Source of the DNA: an uncultured Eubacteriales bacterium
GTDB lineage: Bacteria > Bacillota > Clostridia > Oscillospirales > Oscillospiraceae
Assembly (NCBI GenBank): GCA_900554625.1
Contig: USHP01000090.1
Coordinates: 1 to 7,442, forward strand
Length of the DNA: 7,442 nt
Direction of reading: 5' to 3'
Shown here: in pieces, positions 1-5,607 of the stretch
How positions within the stretch are numbered: position 1 is the stretch's first letter
How the letters are laid out: every line of letters starts with the position of its first letter
The notes under the pieces: generated by a model
Database searches by the model: none
What the model saw: only the letters and a program-made list of their open reading frames with translations
Told to the model about the DNA's origin: nothing
Position numbers and translations under genes: made by a program

Positions 1-1
1 A

Positions 2-823
2 ATCGGTCATTTTTACCATTTGGAACAGAATGGAGTTATTTATTCAGAGATTCCTAAGAAGAATATCATCCTTCAGGGCGCACCCGGTGTTGGTAAGACC
101 TTTGCTGCAAAGCGTCTGGCATACTCAATTATGGGAGAGAAGGATGAAAGCCGTATCGAGTTCGTGCAGTTCCATCAGAATTATTCCTACGAGGATTTCA
201 TGATGGGATATAAGCCTGTGAACGATGGCTTTGAGTTGAAGTACGGTATTTTCTATCGCTTTTGCCAGAAGGCAGCCAACCAGCCAGATAAGGATTTCTT
301 CTTTATTATTGACGAAATCAACCGTGGTAACATGAGTAAGATTTTTGGTGAGTTGCTGATGCTGATTGAGCGTGACTACAGAGGCACCAAAGCAACACTT
401 GCCTACAACGGCATGACTTTCTCTGTGCCGAAAAATCTGTATATCATCGGTATGATGAATACAGCCGACCGCAGCCTTGCTATGATTGATTATGCTCTGC
501 GCCGCCGTTTCAGTTTCTTTGACATTGAGCCTGGTTTTGAATCTGCTGGGTTTATGAAGTATCAGCAGGGACTGAATAATGAAACCTTCTCGTTGCTGGT
601 TTCCAAGGTTCAGGAACTGAATAAGGAAATCACGCTGGATAAGTCCCTCGGCAAGGGCTTCTGCATTGGCCACAGCTATTTCTGCGGTCAGACGGAATGC
701 TCCGAAGAATGGATGCAGGCCATCGTGGACTACGATATTTTGCCGATGCTGAGTGAGTATTGGTTCGACGATATGAATAAGCTGCAGCGTTGGGAGAACA
801 TTTTGCGTGGTGTATTTCAATGA
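2..823 (+). CDS. mcrB: McrB-like AAA+ GTPase subunit of a type IV restriction system (5' end off the window)
   Basis: The reading frame is open to the left edge, so the TTG at 20 is not the real start; the N-terminal DNA-recognition domain lies outside. What remains is the AAA+ motor. Walker A is GAPGVGKT (nt 77-100). Walker B is followed by the McrB-type DEINRGNMSKIFGE stretch (D-E at 311-316). The family hallmark MNTADRS, where NTAD replaces the NKxD guanine motif of classical GTPases, is at 455-475, followed by an arginine-rich ALRRRFSFF segment (about 497-523) that fits the sensor/arginine-finger area. In known McrBC systems McrB forms hexamers that recognise modified cytosine in DNA, hydrolyse GTP to translocate, and recruit McrC for cleavage. 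The stop codon overlaps the mcrC start (ATGA), indicating translational coupling. The family call is secure; the modification recognised cannot be judged without the N-terminus. Confidence 0.93.
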   Translation: MGHFYHLEQNGVIYSEIPKKNIILQGAPGVGKTFAAKRLAYSIMGEKDESRIEFVQFHQNYSYEDFMMGYKPVNDGFELKYGIFYRFCQKAANQPDKDFFFIIDEINRGNMSKIFGELLMLIERDYRGTKATLAYNGMTFSVPKNLYIIGMMNTADRSLAMIDYALRRRFSFFDIEPGFESAGFMKYQQGLNNETFSLLVSKVQELNKEITLDKSLGKGFCIGHSYFCGQTECSEEWMQAIVDYDILPMLSEYWFDDMNKLQRWENILRGVFQ

Positions 824-1872
824 TTAAGGATAAAAGCATATTCATAAAAAACATTTATTATATGCTGTCCTATGCCTTCACCACCTTGACCCCAACCCAA
901 GATGATGAGATAGCCGCAGAGGAATTTGATAACATTCACAATCTCTTTGCGGCGATTCTCGCCAAGGGCATCGGTCAGCAGCTGAAACAGGGCTTATATC
1001 GTGAGTATCTGAACCGCAAAGAAGATATGCCCGTTATGCGCGGGAAAATCGATATGCCCGGAACTATAAAAAACAGATTGGCTCGAAAACAGGTTCTCAC
1101 CTGTGAATATGATGAGTTGTCCGAGAATAATCTTCTCAATCAGATTTTGAAAACAACCGTTATGCTGCTGATACGTCACGCAAAAGTGGATTCAGAGTAC
1201 AAGAGCGATCTGAAGAAGGAAATGCTGTTTTTCTCCGAGGTGGATACCATTGAGCCAGCGTCTATAAAATGGACAACCATTCGCTTCCAAAGAAGCAATC
1301 AAAGCTATCGAATGCTCATTAGTCTGTGCCAGTTTATTTTGGAAGGTATGCTTCTCACTAACGACCAGGGTGAATATAAAATGGCTTCTTTTGTTGATGA
1401 GCAGCGGATGTGCTGCCTTTATGAGAAGTTCATTCTTGAATACTTCAGCAAGCATTATCCTGCCTTGGATGTTCGTGCCTCGCAAATTCCGTGGGCATTG
1501 GATGATGGCATCGGCACTATGTTGCCTGTAATGCAGAGTGATATAACCCTGAGTATCGGCAACAAGGTATTAATAATCGATGCTAAGTATTATGCTCACA
1601 CAACGCAGGTGCAGTACGATAAGCACACGCTGCACTCGAACAATTTGTATCAGATTTTCACTTACGTCAAGAACAAGGACTCCGAATTTGGTGATAAGCC
1701 GCACGAGGTTTCCGGTATGCTGCTATACGCACAAACTGACGAGGCAATTCAGCCGGACAACACTTATATGATGAGTGGCAATAAAATCAGCGTGAAGACG
1801 TTGAATCTGAATTGCGATTTCTCGGAAATTGCTGCTCAGTTGAATGCGATTGCAGATAATTTTATGAAATGA
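820..1872 (+). CDS. mcrC: McrC-like nuclease subunit of the McrBC restriction system
   Basis: A 350-residue protein, the usual McrC length. I chose ATG 820 because it overlaps the mcrB stop as ATGA; an in-frame ATG at 790 would lie inside mcrB. The N-terminus has the family signature IKNIYYMLSYAF (about residues 9-20), and MRGKID (about 73-78) fits the conserved N-terminal part that contacts the McrB hexamer. The C-terminal half carries a PD-(D/E)XK nuclease core: D241 in SDITL, then IIDAKYY with D254 and K256, then a conserved glutamine-containing helix (LYQIFTYV, Q278). All expected catalytic residues are present, so the enzyme looks intact. In characterised systems McrC stimulates McrB GTPase and cuts DNA when translocating complexes collide. 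It is the second gene of a three-gene + strand operon; the next start is 16 nt beyond its stop. Confidence 0.93.
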   Translation: MIKDKSIFIKNIYYMLSYAFTTLTPTQDDEIAAEEFDNIHNLFAAILAKGIGQQLKQGLYREYLNRKEDMPVMRGKIDMPGTIKNRLARKQVLTCEYDELSENNLLNQILKTTVMLLIRHAKVDSEYKSDLKKEMLFFSEVDTIEPASIKWTTIRFQRSNQSYRMLISLCQFILEGMLLTNDQGEYKMASFVDEQRMCCLYEKFILEYFSKHYPALDVRASQIPWALDDGIGTMLPVMQSDITLSIGNKVLIIDAKYYAHTTQVQYDKHTLHSNNLYQIFTYVKNKDSEFGDKPHEVSGMLLYAQTDEAIQPDNTYMMSGNKISVKTLNLNCDFSEIAAQLNAIADNFMK

Positions 1873-1888
1873 TGGGAGGTGTACCTCA

Positions 1889-3430
1889 GTGGCAGATATG
1901 AAGCAAATCCGCGAATTTGCTGTCAAGTGGTATGACAAATTCAGAGATAAGAAAACCAACTATATCGAATTGGTAGACCACTATATGGCTGATGATTGTG
2001 AGGCTCTTGGCTTTGTAATGGACTGCGGTCACGCCTTTTCTGAAAAGTACGGTAAAGCCGCAAATGACTTTGAGGTACTGGAACGCATCATTGGTGAAAT
2101 AACCGATATTCCGTTGCTCGGCTCGGCTATCTACTCTCAGTGGCGTTATTTCAATCATTGGGCATATTCCGGTGAGGAAATTCTGGAACCGCAGAACCGT
2201 GCGTGGTTTACAATGGCTCTGTCCCGCTTAGGTGAATTGGCAGACTGTCAGCTTAAGCAGTTCAAAGGCACACCGCAGAAGGTACGCATCGTTTCCAATA
2301 ACATCTGCTACGGTCCGGCACCGGAACCGAATGACGAGGTCGAACAACACATCACCATCAACACGGACGGTCGCGTGTGGTTCTCGGCATATATTTTTGG
2401 AACTGTATACAGCGGTCACGAAAAGTCCAGAAGCAAGATTTATAAAATCGAAAAGGACACCGCTGCCAAGGTGCTGAACAGTATCGCGCGGTATTTCAGC
2501 ACAGAGTACATTGAGGTGTTCGCTACCGACATCGGTGAATGGGAGATGGAACTCACCAACACTGATGGCGAGGTTTATAAATACCGTGGTTCGCTGATTG
2601 CGGACTTTGAGGTGGACGGTGTTGACCTATCGGATATGGTGCGTGAGGCGCTCGAAATGGATGACCTCTATGTATTTGATGGCAATAACAAGCCGGACAG
2701 AGTTGACCGTGTCACCATCGATTATCACCGTATTACCAAGATTAAGCCGAAGCAGCCAATCTCCGAAACTGTTAAATATGTAACTTGGGACTACACCGAA
2801 AGATTGGTTCTTGACCGCGAAAGTGAGACCTTGGAGCATATTCAGAATATCGGTAGCGGATGCGTGGTGTCCAGAAAATACTATGTCCAGGGTGGCATTG
2901 GGGGTTTGCTCGATGACATTGATGCCGATGACCTGTTCGGTGAGGTTGAGGGTAACCCAGATGATGTGGTGGATAATCCACTTGAAACCAAGGATTACAC
3001 CATCACCGTAGACTTTAAGAAAGGGCCACAGCGCGTTATCCAGGGAACATACGATAAGAAGGCTCTGCCGGAGTTCTGGGGCGATTTTGCCGACTCCGTA
3101 TGGCAGTTTATGCGTTTCTATGGAATGGGTGAAATACTCGATCCTGCGGTCTACGAGAAGGTCAAGCGCCGCAGAACCGATTATATTTACTGTAGCGTGG
3201 AATTTGATGAGGGCTACAAAAGCTATTACTACATTGCCGACGAGGACAATATTTCCGTTGGAGATTATGTGATTGTACCCGTTGGCAAGGATAACCACCA
3301 TTCTGTAGCAGAGGTCGTAAAGGTGGAATATTTCGCAGAGGAGGATGTGCCTCTGCCACTTGACCGAACCAAGCATATTATCCGCAAATGCACGGATGAA
3401 GATATTGACCCACCATTGGATCAGAAATGA
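1889..3430 (+). CDS. Unknown 513-residue protein, third gene of the McrBC operon
   Basis: It starts at GTG 1889, with GGGAGGT at 1874-1880 eight bases upstream, 16 nt after mcrC, so it is probably co-transcribed. I do not recognise an established function. The protein is soluble and acidic, with no signal peptide or membrane segment. Residues 1-115 are largely helical and rich in aromatics (KWYDKF, SQWRYFNHWAY). Residues about 150-420 look like four related modules, each a beta hairpin with a charged turn followed by a helix (about 152-214, 217-266, 303-356, 369-419). The C-terminus (about 430-500) is a small beta-rich domain with SYYYIADEDNISVGDYVIVPVGK, vaguely like the 3'-DNA-end-binding fold of PriA or another OB/SH3-like barrel. 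From memory, similar proteins occur in Firmicutes as hypothetical proteins. It could be an accessory restriction factor, a regulator, or unrelated cargo. No nuclease or NTPase motif is visible. Confidence 0.8.
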   Translation: MADMKQIREFAVKWYDKFRDKKTNYIELVDHYMADDCEALGFVMDCGHAFSEKYGKAANDFEVLERIIGEITDIPLLGSAIYSQWRYFNHWAYSGEEILEPQNRAWFTMALSRLGELADCQLKQFKGTPQKVRIVSNNICYGPAPEPNDEVEQHITINTDGRVWFSAYIFGTVYSGHEKSRSKIYKIEKDTAAKVLNSIARYFSTEYIEVFATDIGEWEMELTNTDGEVYKYRGSLIADFEVDGVDLSDMVREALEMDDLYVFDGNNKPDRVDRVTIDYHRITKIKPKQPISETVKYVTWDYTERLVLDRESETLEHIQNIGSGCVVSRKYYVQGGIGGLLDDIDADDLFGEVEGNPDDVVDNPLETKDYTITVDFKKGPQRVIQGTYDKKALPEFWGDFADSVWQFMRFYGMGEILDPAVYEKVKRRRTDYIYCSVEFDEGYKSYYYIADEDNISVGDYVIVPVGKDNHHSVAEVVKVEYFAEEDVPLPLDRTKHIIRKCTDEDIDPPLDQK

Positions 3431-3511
3431 CGACATGAATTATACCCAGTCATACTGATTGGGATATAGGAGGCAAGCTATGTTTTATGAACCTAAAACG
3501 CTAATTATCGT

Positions 3512-3655
3512 TTACAAAGACGAGATGCTTGCTAACCAGACGTTGCTCAGGTCGATTTTCGGCATCCCCAGCTGTACAATGCCGGATTCGTTGTACTTCT
3601 CGACTAGCTTCTGCTTGCACACGCTCTGGAAATGCTCCATGCCAGTGATAATCAT
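3512..3655 (-). pseudogene. 5' stub of a phage-type small protein, DUF6275-like
   Basis: On the - strand ATG 3655 has GGGAGG (3668-3663) seven bases upstream and lies 14 nt after the DUF4406 stop, so it is the next gene of that phage-type operon. The first 39 residues (MIITGMEHFQSV, then EKYNESGIVQLGMPKIDLSNV) look like a genuine N-terminus and resemble, from memory, the start of small phage proteins of the DUF6275 type. Those continue with a conserved V-V-W-x-x-K-T-L-Q-N-N segment that is missing here. After the GTC codon (3541-3539) the frame passes into the antisense of the + strand stub and stops at 3512. The real gene is broken at the same point as its + strand neighbour. Confidence 0.55.
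3539..3541. other. Recombination junction between McrBC cargo and prophage remnant
   Basis: Two convergent genes, each with a strong RBS and a natural-looking N-terminus, lose coding sense at the same few bases. The + strand gene is sensible up to CAG 3537-3539 and the - strand gene up to GTC 3541-3539. No target-site duplication, insertion-sequence end or recombinase gene is visible here. The simplest inference is a deletion or illegitimate recombination that fused two unrelated blocks head to head and removed both gene bodies. Confidence 0.55.
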
Positions 3656-3669
3656 TTCGGCGCCTCCCG

Positions 3670-3990
3670 TTACTCTTCGTAGATGATTGTCAGACCGTAG
3701 GCCTTGGCAGCTTCATGTTCAATCCGGCAGCCACGGGCATTCTCCCAGCCCTTGCAGAAATAGGCCGCATGGCACAGACTCATGTTTTCCAGGGACTTGG
3801 CCAGGAAGCACAGAGGAATCTGGACAACCCCGCGGGCGGCCATGCTCTCTTTGCTGTACCATTCATCGGTGAACAGGGTGTTCACGATCTCATAGCCCCG
3901 GGCTTTCAGGGCGGCGATTGCTTTTTCTCTGGTTGCGACGATTTCCTCTTGTGTCTTTCCAGCCATCGGCTGGCTCAGCATTGCTTTCAT
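3670..3990 (-). CDS. DUF4406 family protein (nucleoside 2-deoxyribosyltransferase-like), phage-type
   Basis: A 106-residue protein. I chose ATG 3990 rather than the upstream in-frame ATG 4005 because GGAGG (4004-4000) sits eight bases before 3990 and would be inside the coding region otherwise. The N-terminus MLSQPMAGKTQEEI (about 4-17) is the DUF4406 signature: a first beta strand, then a loop of the Rossmann-like nucleoside-binding fold. The C-terminal GWENARGCRIEHEAAKAYG (81-99) is the second conserved block. DUF4406 proteins are common in phages and mobile elements and are related to the deoxyribosyltransferase/SLOG fold; their biochemical role is not settled. Transcription is leftward, away from the terminase-like gene, into the truncated gene at 3655. 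Its promoter probably lies in the AT-rich block near 4100-4150, but I cannot fix the hexamers. Confidence 0.8.
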   Translation of the reverse strand: MKAMLSQPMAGKTQEEIVATREKAIAALKARGYEIVNTLFTDEWYSKESMAARGVVQIPLCFLAKSLENMSLCHAAYFCKGWENARGCRIEHEAAKAYGLTIIYEE

Positions 3991-4032
3991 ATTGCATTCC
4001 TCCAAACGTTTTCATGGTGTTTTATTTTTTCA

Positions 4033-4066
4033 GCCAGGCGCTTTCAAAAGCACCCCGGCTTGTTTT
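4033..4066 (+). terminator. Weak terminator-like hairpin
   Basis: GCC...GCTTT, loop CA, AAAGC...GGC (4033-4059) forms an imperfect hairpin with two mismatches or bulges, followed by TTGTTTT. In + orientation it could end read-through transcripts from the McrBC operon that run antisense over DUF4406. The stem is imperfect and the T tract is interrupted. Confidence 0.3.
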
Positions 4067-4102
4067 CCGATACCCCCACCCCGGTCTTTTTTTCTCTCTC
4101 GC

Positions 4103-4149
4103 CTATATATAGTATTATTTATATATATAATATAATAATATATATACTA
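4103..4149. repeat. AT-only block with inverted ends
   Basis: Nearly every base from 4103 to 4146 is A or T, and the block is bounded by TAGTAT (4110-4115) and its complement ATACTA (4144-4149). It sits upstream of the leftward DUF4406 gene and could act as its promoter, as an easily melted region, or as a cruciform. No single function can be assigned. Confidence 0.4.
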
Positions 4150-4471
4150 GTCTAAAGATTTACTACAATCTTAGATATTTGAATATCTTAGATTATCTCT
4201 TATGCACTCAATGTTTTTCAAAACGCTACGTTCGACTGCTGATGTGCCTCGTCCGGCATTCTGCAAAGAAGCGCGCGATAGAGATACGGGCCAAAGGTCA
4301 AAGGGGAAAGGGTGGATGTGTGATATATATCTATACCTGCGTAACATGATGCGCCCGTTTTTCCGCTACCCCGGGAGGGGGGTCGCTCGATAGATGCCTT
4401 GTTGATGGTCGCGTGTGCAGCCCAGGCCCGCGGGGGTTGATTGCCTGCGCCCAGGCCCTGGCATTGTTGCT

Positions 4472-4491
4472 ATTGCTTATGCATTGCTTAT
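4472..4491. repeat. Direct repeat ATTGCTTAT, two copies at an 11-bp step
   Basis: ATTGCTTAT at 4472-4480 and 4483-4491 are identical and one helical turn apart; a degenerate version (ATTGTTGCT) precedes at 4463. Helically phased direct repeats often bind a protein, but there are only two clean copies. Confidence 0.35.
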
Positions 4492-4526
4492 CAATCAGGT
4501 AAAAGCATTGCCCCGCAACACATGAC

Positions 4527-4545
4527 GCTTGATAGGGTATCAAGC
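4527..4545. repeat. Perfect 8-bp palindrome GCTTGATA-ggg-TATCAAGC
   Basis: GCTTGATA (4527-4534) and TATCAAGC (4538-4545) are exact inverted repeats separated by GGG, touching the stop codon of the terminase-like gene. No U-tract follows on either strand, so a simple intrinsic terminator is unlikely. It may be a protein-binding dyad or a 3'-end stabilising hairpin. Confidence 0.5.
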
Positions 4546-4994
4546 TATGTTGCCATTTCCTCGGCTTCCTCTGCCGATCCTGCGAACTCTATCCGCAGCA
4601 CCGCACCATCACCGCCGATCTCTTCCGGGTCTGGCTCCAATGGGTTGACTGTCAAGAGGTGCTTTGCCAGTGCCTGTTGCTTGACTGCCGTCTGGCACAT
4701 CATCGCCCGGCACTCGGTATAGAACACCTCCAGCATCTGGGCCCTTTCATAGTATGCATTGCGCCCCCTACTGGTATCCTTCCCTCTCTGATAACATTCC
4801 CTGACAATCGCCGGGGAATAACCCAGGAAAGCACAGAAGGCATCCCATGTCACCATACCATGCTGGCCCTTGCCGTACTCTTCCCGAAACTGCTTAACCT
4901 TGGCTTCCAGCTGCTTGTCAGAAAGCCGGAACGCCAAACCATTACCGGAATTACTATTGCCAGCCAACGGAAAACACCCCCAAACTCTGAACAT
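4545..4994 (-). CDS. Phage terminase small subunit-like protein
   Basis: Up to 149 residues from ATG 4994, which has only AGGA directly abutting it. A TTG at 4967 (L-A-G-N-S-N-S-G-N-G) with GGGGGTG about eight bases upstream is probably the real start, giving 140 residues. The Gly/Asn/Ser-rich N-terminus, a charged helix (QLEAKVKQFREEYGKGQ), the segment WDAFCAFLGYSPAIVRECYQ that reads as a helix-turn-helix, and the helix ending in KQQALAKHLL match my memory of small terminase subunits of Firmicute siphophages. These bind phage DNA at the packaging site and hand it to the large subunit. No large terminase, portal or head gene follows, so the protein is stranded in a decayed prophage. The C-terminus is acidic, as is common in this group. 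A promoter with TTGACA lies just upstream. Confidence 0.65.
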   Translation of the reverse strand: MFRVWGCFPLAGNSNSGNGLAFRLSDKQLEAKVKQFREEYGKGQHGMVTWDAFCAFLGYSPAIVRECYQRGKDTSRGRNAYYERAQMLEVFYTECRAMMCQTAVKQQALAKHLLTVNPLEPDPEEIGGDGAVLRIEFAGSAEEAEEMAT

Positions 4995-5008
4995 TTCCTA
5001 TAAGTTGT

Positions 5009-5037
5009 AATATTGCAAACTCTTGGCCTTTTGTCAA
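5009..5037 (-). promoter_or_regulatory. Sigma-A-type promoter for the terminase-like gene
   Basis: On the - strand TTGACA (5037-5032), a 17-nt spacer, then AATATT (5014-5009) preceded by TGC, an extended -10 element. A perfect -35 with ideal spacing and TGn compensates for the imperfect -10. It lies about 15-40 bases upstream of the candidate start codons. Confidence 0.6.
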
Positions 5038-5087
5038 GCCCTGGCGGGACATTTTAGGCCATATATAGATAAATAATACCGTGTAAG

Positions 5088-5112
5088 GTCCTGGGCTGTC
5101 CTACATCGTCCT
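5088..5112 (+). repeat. Three GTCCT copies at exact 10-bp steps
   Basis: GTCCT occurs at 5088-5092, 5098-5102 and 5108-5112; the first and third extend to GTCCTGG. The copies lie on one helix face, between the leftward terminase promoter and the rightward promoter at 5214. This fits a cooperative protein-binding array, possibly for the nearby ribbon-helix-helix-like protein. Confidence 0.45.
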
Positions 5113-5143
5113 GGTTGGCTCTGTCGTGGCGTGGCCTTGTTTA

Positions 5144-5180
5144 TCTGGCCTGATTTACCATGCCACAAAATAAGGCCAGA
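5144..5180. repeat. Inverted repeat TCTGGCCT / AGGCCAGA
   Basis: Eight-base perfect inverted repeat (5144-5151 and 5173-5180) with a 21-base spacer, just upstream of the 5214 promoter. GGCC recurs six times between 5025 and 5275. It may be an operator or part of a structured upstream region; no T-tract follows it. Confidence 0.35.
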
Positions 5181-5213
5181 AAAAGGGGAGCAAAAAATAT
5201 TTGGTTTTGGGGC

Positions 5214-5242
5214 TTGACATATGGGATGCCCCATGATATACT
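5214..5242 (+). promoter_or_regulatory. Consensus promoter with a palindromic operator in the spacer
   Basis: TTGACA (5214-5219), a 17-nt spacer, TATACT (5237-5242): close to the ideal vegetative promoter. The spacer contains the inverted repeat ATGGG-atgc-CCCAT (5221-5234), and GGGGC (5209-5213) can also match GCCCC (5228-5232), so a repressor bound here would block polymerase. It drives the 56-residue ribbon-helix-helix-like gene and, by read-through, everything to the terminator at 5733. Autoregulation by that protein is an inference. Confidence 0.85.
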
Positions 5243-5279
5243 AGCAGCACAACAGGGAACCGCAAAGGAGGTGGCCACA

Positions 5280-5450
5280 GTGAAAGACCACTACACCAAG
5301 TCCCGTTGGGAGCAAGAAAACGTCATCCGTGTGACGGTTAAAGTCAACCGCAATCAAGATCCGGATCTGTTTGACCTGCTCACTAAATCCACCAGCAAAT
5401 CCGGCACCATCCGGGAACTGCTGAGGGAAGCCATTCAGCGCAAGAAGTAA
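5280..5450 (+). CDS. Small ribbon-helix-helix-like DNA-binding protein
   Basis: A 56-residue protein starting at GTG 5280, with AAGGAGGT (5265-5272) seven bases upstream; an ATG at 5160 in the same frame lies before the promoter and is rejected. A beta strand IRVTVKVN (about 16-23) is followed by a helix (DPDLFDLLTK, about 27-36), a turn (STSKSG) and a second helix (TIRELLREAIQ, about 43-53). This strand-helix-turn-helix order matches small ribbon-helix-helix (Arc/CopG-type) proteins, which dimerise through the strand. Very similar small proteins with a K-S-G/T-I-(K/R)-x-L-(L/I)-R ending are common in Firmicute mobile elements. No partner toxin follows, so a toxin-antitoxin role has no support; autorepressor or plasmid/phage copy-control-type regulator is more likely. 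The specific function is unknown. Confidence 0.7.
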   Translation: MKDHYTKSRWEQENVIRVTVKVNRNQDPDLFDLLTKSTSKSGTIRELLREAIQRKK

Positions 5451-5487
5451 AAAAGACCCGGCGGCCGTTACCAGCGGCCACCGGGTC
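5448..5487 (-). terminator. Leftward intrinsic terminator formed by the first hairpin
   Basis: GACCCGG (5455-5461) pairs with CCGGGTC (5481-5487); after one C/A mismatch GGCCG (5463-5467) pairs with CGGCC (5475-5479), loop TTACCAG. On the - strand the stem is followed by a run of U (complement of the A-run 5449-5454), so it should stop leftward transcripts. On the + strand there is no U-tract, so rightward transcription probably passes. Confidence 0.6.
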
Positions 5488-5541
5488 AGACGGGGAAGGT
5501 GTTACCAGCACCAGCCCCAACGCTCACCCCGTAAGTTACCA
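5455..5541 (+). repeat. Hairpin array with GTTACCA motif at exact 34-nt steps
   Basis: GTTACCA(G) begins at 5467, 5501 and 5535. In the first two copies the heptamer TTACCAG is the loop of a stem: GGCCG/CGGCC in copy 1 and GGTG/CACC (flanked by GGGG 5492-5495 and CCCC 5515-5518) in copy 2. Stem bases differ but pairing is kept, which is what selection on RNA structure would produce. Both units open with GAC and are 34 nt long (5455-5488, 5489-5522). Copy 3 keeps the heptamer but has no obvious stem. The alternative pairing of ACGGGG (5490-5495) with CCCCGT (5527-5532) could switch the second hairpin. Confidence 0.65.
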
Positions 5542-5547
5542 CACAAA

Positions 5548-5599
5548 CAAGAGGAGCAACGACATTATACCTCCTCTTGCCCTGAAAATCAAGAGGAGG
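5548..5599 (+). promoter_or_regulatory. Translational attenuator-like pair of mutually exclusive hairpins
   Basis: CAAGAGGAG (5548-5556), CCTCCTCTTG (5570-5579) and CAAGAGGAGG (5590-5599) are successive. The middle arm can pair with the first (9 bp, 14-nt loop) or with the third (10 bp, 10-nt loop). The third arm is the Shine-Dalgarno sequence of the small ORF at 5608, so the second fold hides it and the first frees it. The layout resembles ermC-type translational attenuators. The controlling signal is unknown. Confidence 0.6.
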
Positions 5600-5607
5600 A
5601 TTTTTAT

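Larger units (their letters stand above)
3480..3686 (+). pseudogene. 5' stub of a truncated gene (MFYEPKTLIIVYKDEM...)
   Basis: ATG 3480 is preceded by ATAGGAGG (3466-3473) at ideal spacing, 50 nt after the 513-residue gene, so this was probably the fourth gene of the same operon. The first 20 codons read as a natural protein start (a beta strand, TLIIVYKDEM, then a helix beginning LANQ). After CAG at 3537-3539 the frame runs into DNA that codes convincingly on the other strand, and the remaining residues up to the stop at 3686 look like anti-sense translation. The gene has therefore lost nearly all of its body. I cannot name a family with confidence from 20 residues; I have a vague memory of similar openings in Firmicute proteins of unknown function. 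A chimeric 69-residue peptide could still be made. Confidence 0.6.
4006..4544. other. Non-coding stretch of the prophage remnant with several repeat blocks
   Basis: About 540 bases without a credible gene. Short open frames exist (for example + 4202-4393), but they lack an RBS and have no protein-like composition. From left to right it holds a weak hairpin with a T-rich tail (4033-4066), an almost pure A/T block (4103-4149), two direct copies of ATCTTAGAT (4168-4176, 4185-4193), a purine-rich stretch near 4288-4320, a C/G-run element CCCCGGGAGGGGGG (4370-4383), two copies of CCCAGGCCC (4421-4429, 4450-4458) and two copies of ATTGCTTAT (4472-4480, 4483-4491). Position beside a terminase-small-like gene would suit a phage packaging (cos/pac) or regulatory region, but this is inference. 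Confidence 0.5.

Noticed and set aside
125..820. Long - strand frame opposite mcrB (231 codons)
   Set aside because: Antisense shadow of a gene with all McrB motifs; no RBS and no protein-like composition.
820..1872. CoCoNuT-type (coiled-coil nuclease tandem) system
   Set aside because: The neighbours lack the coiled-coil and tandem-nuclease proteins of those McrBC relatives; the third gene shows no long heptad region.
2627..3436. Long - strand frame opposite the 513-residue gene (269 codons)
   Set aside because: Shadow frame; the + strand gene has an RBS, operon position and coherent secondary structure.
3443..3466. Possible hairpin between the 513-residue gene and the truncated gene
   Set aside because: CAGT-cat-ACTG and CCC/GGG can pair only with bulges, and no T-tract follows; too weak to call a terminator.
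4202..4393. + strand frame of 63 codons in the non-coding stretch
   Set aside because: No RBS, odd composition and overlap with repeat blocks; nothing supports expression.
5280..5450. Antitoxin of a type II toxin-antitoxin pair
   Set aside because: The ribbon-helix-helix-like fold fits, but no adjacent toxin-sized ORF exists in either direction on the same strand.
5455..5541. CRISPR array
   Set aside because: Only a seven- to eight-base motif is conserved, in two to three copies, with no long identical repeats, spacers or cas genes.
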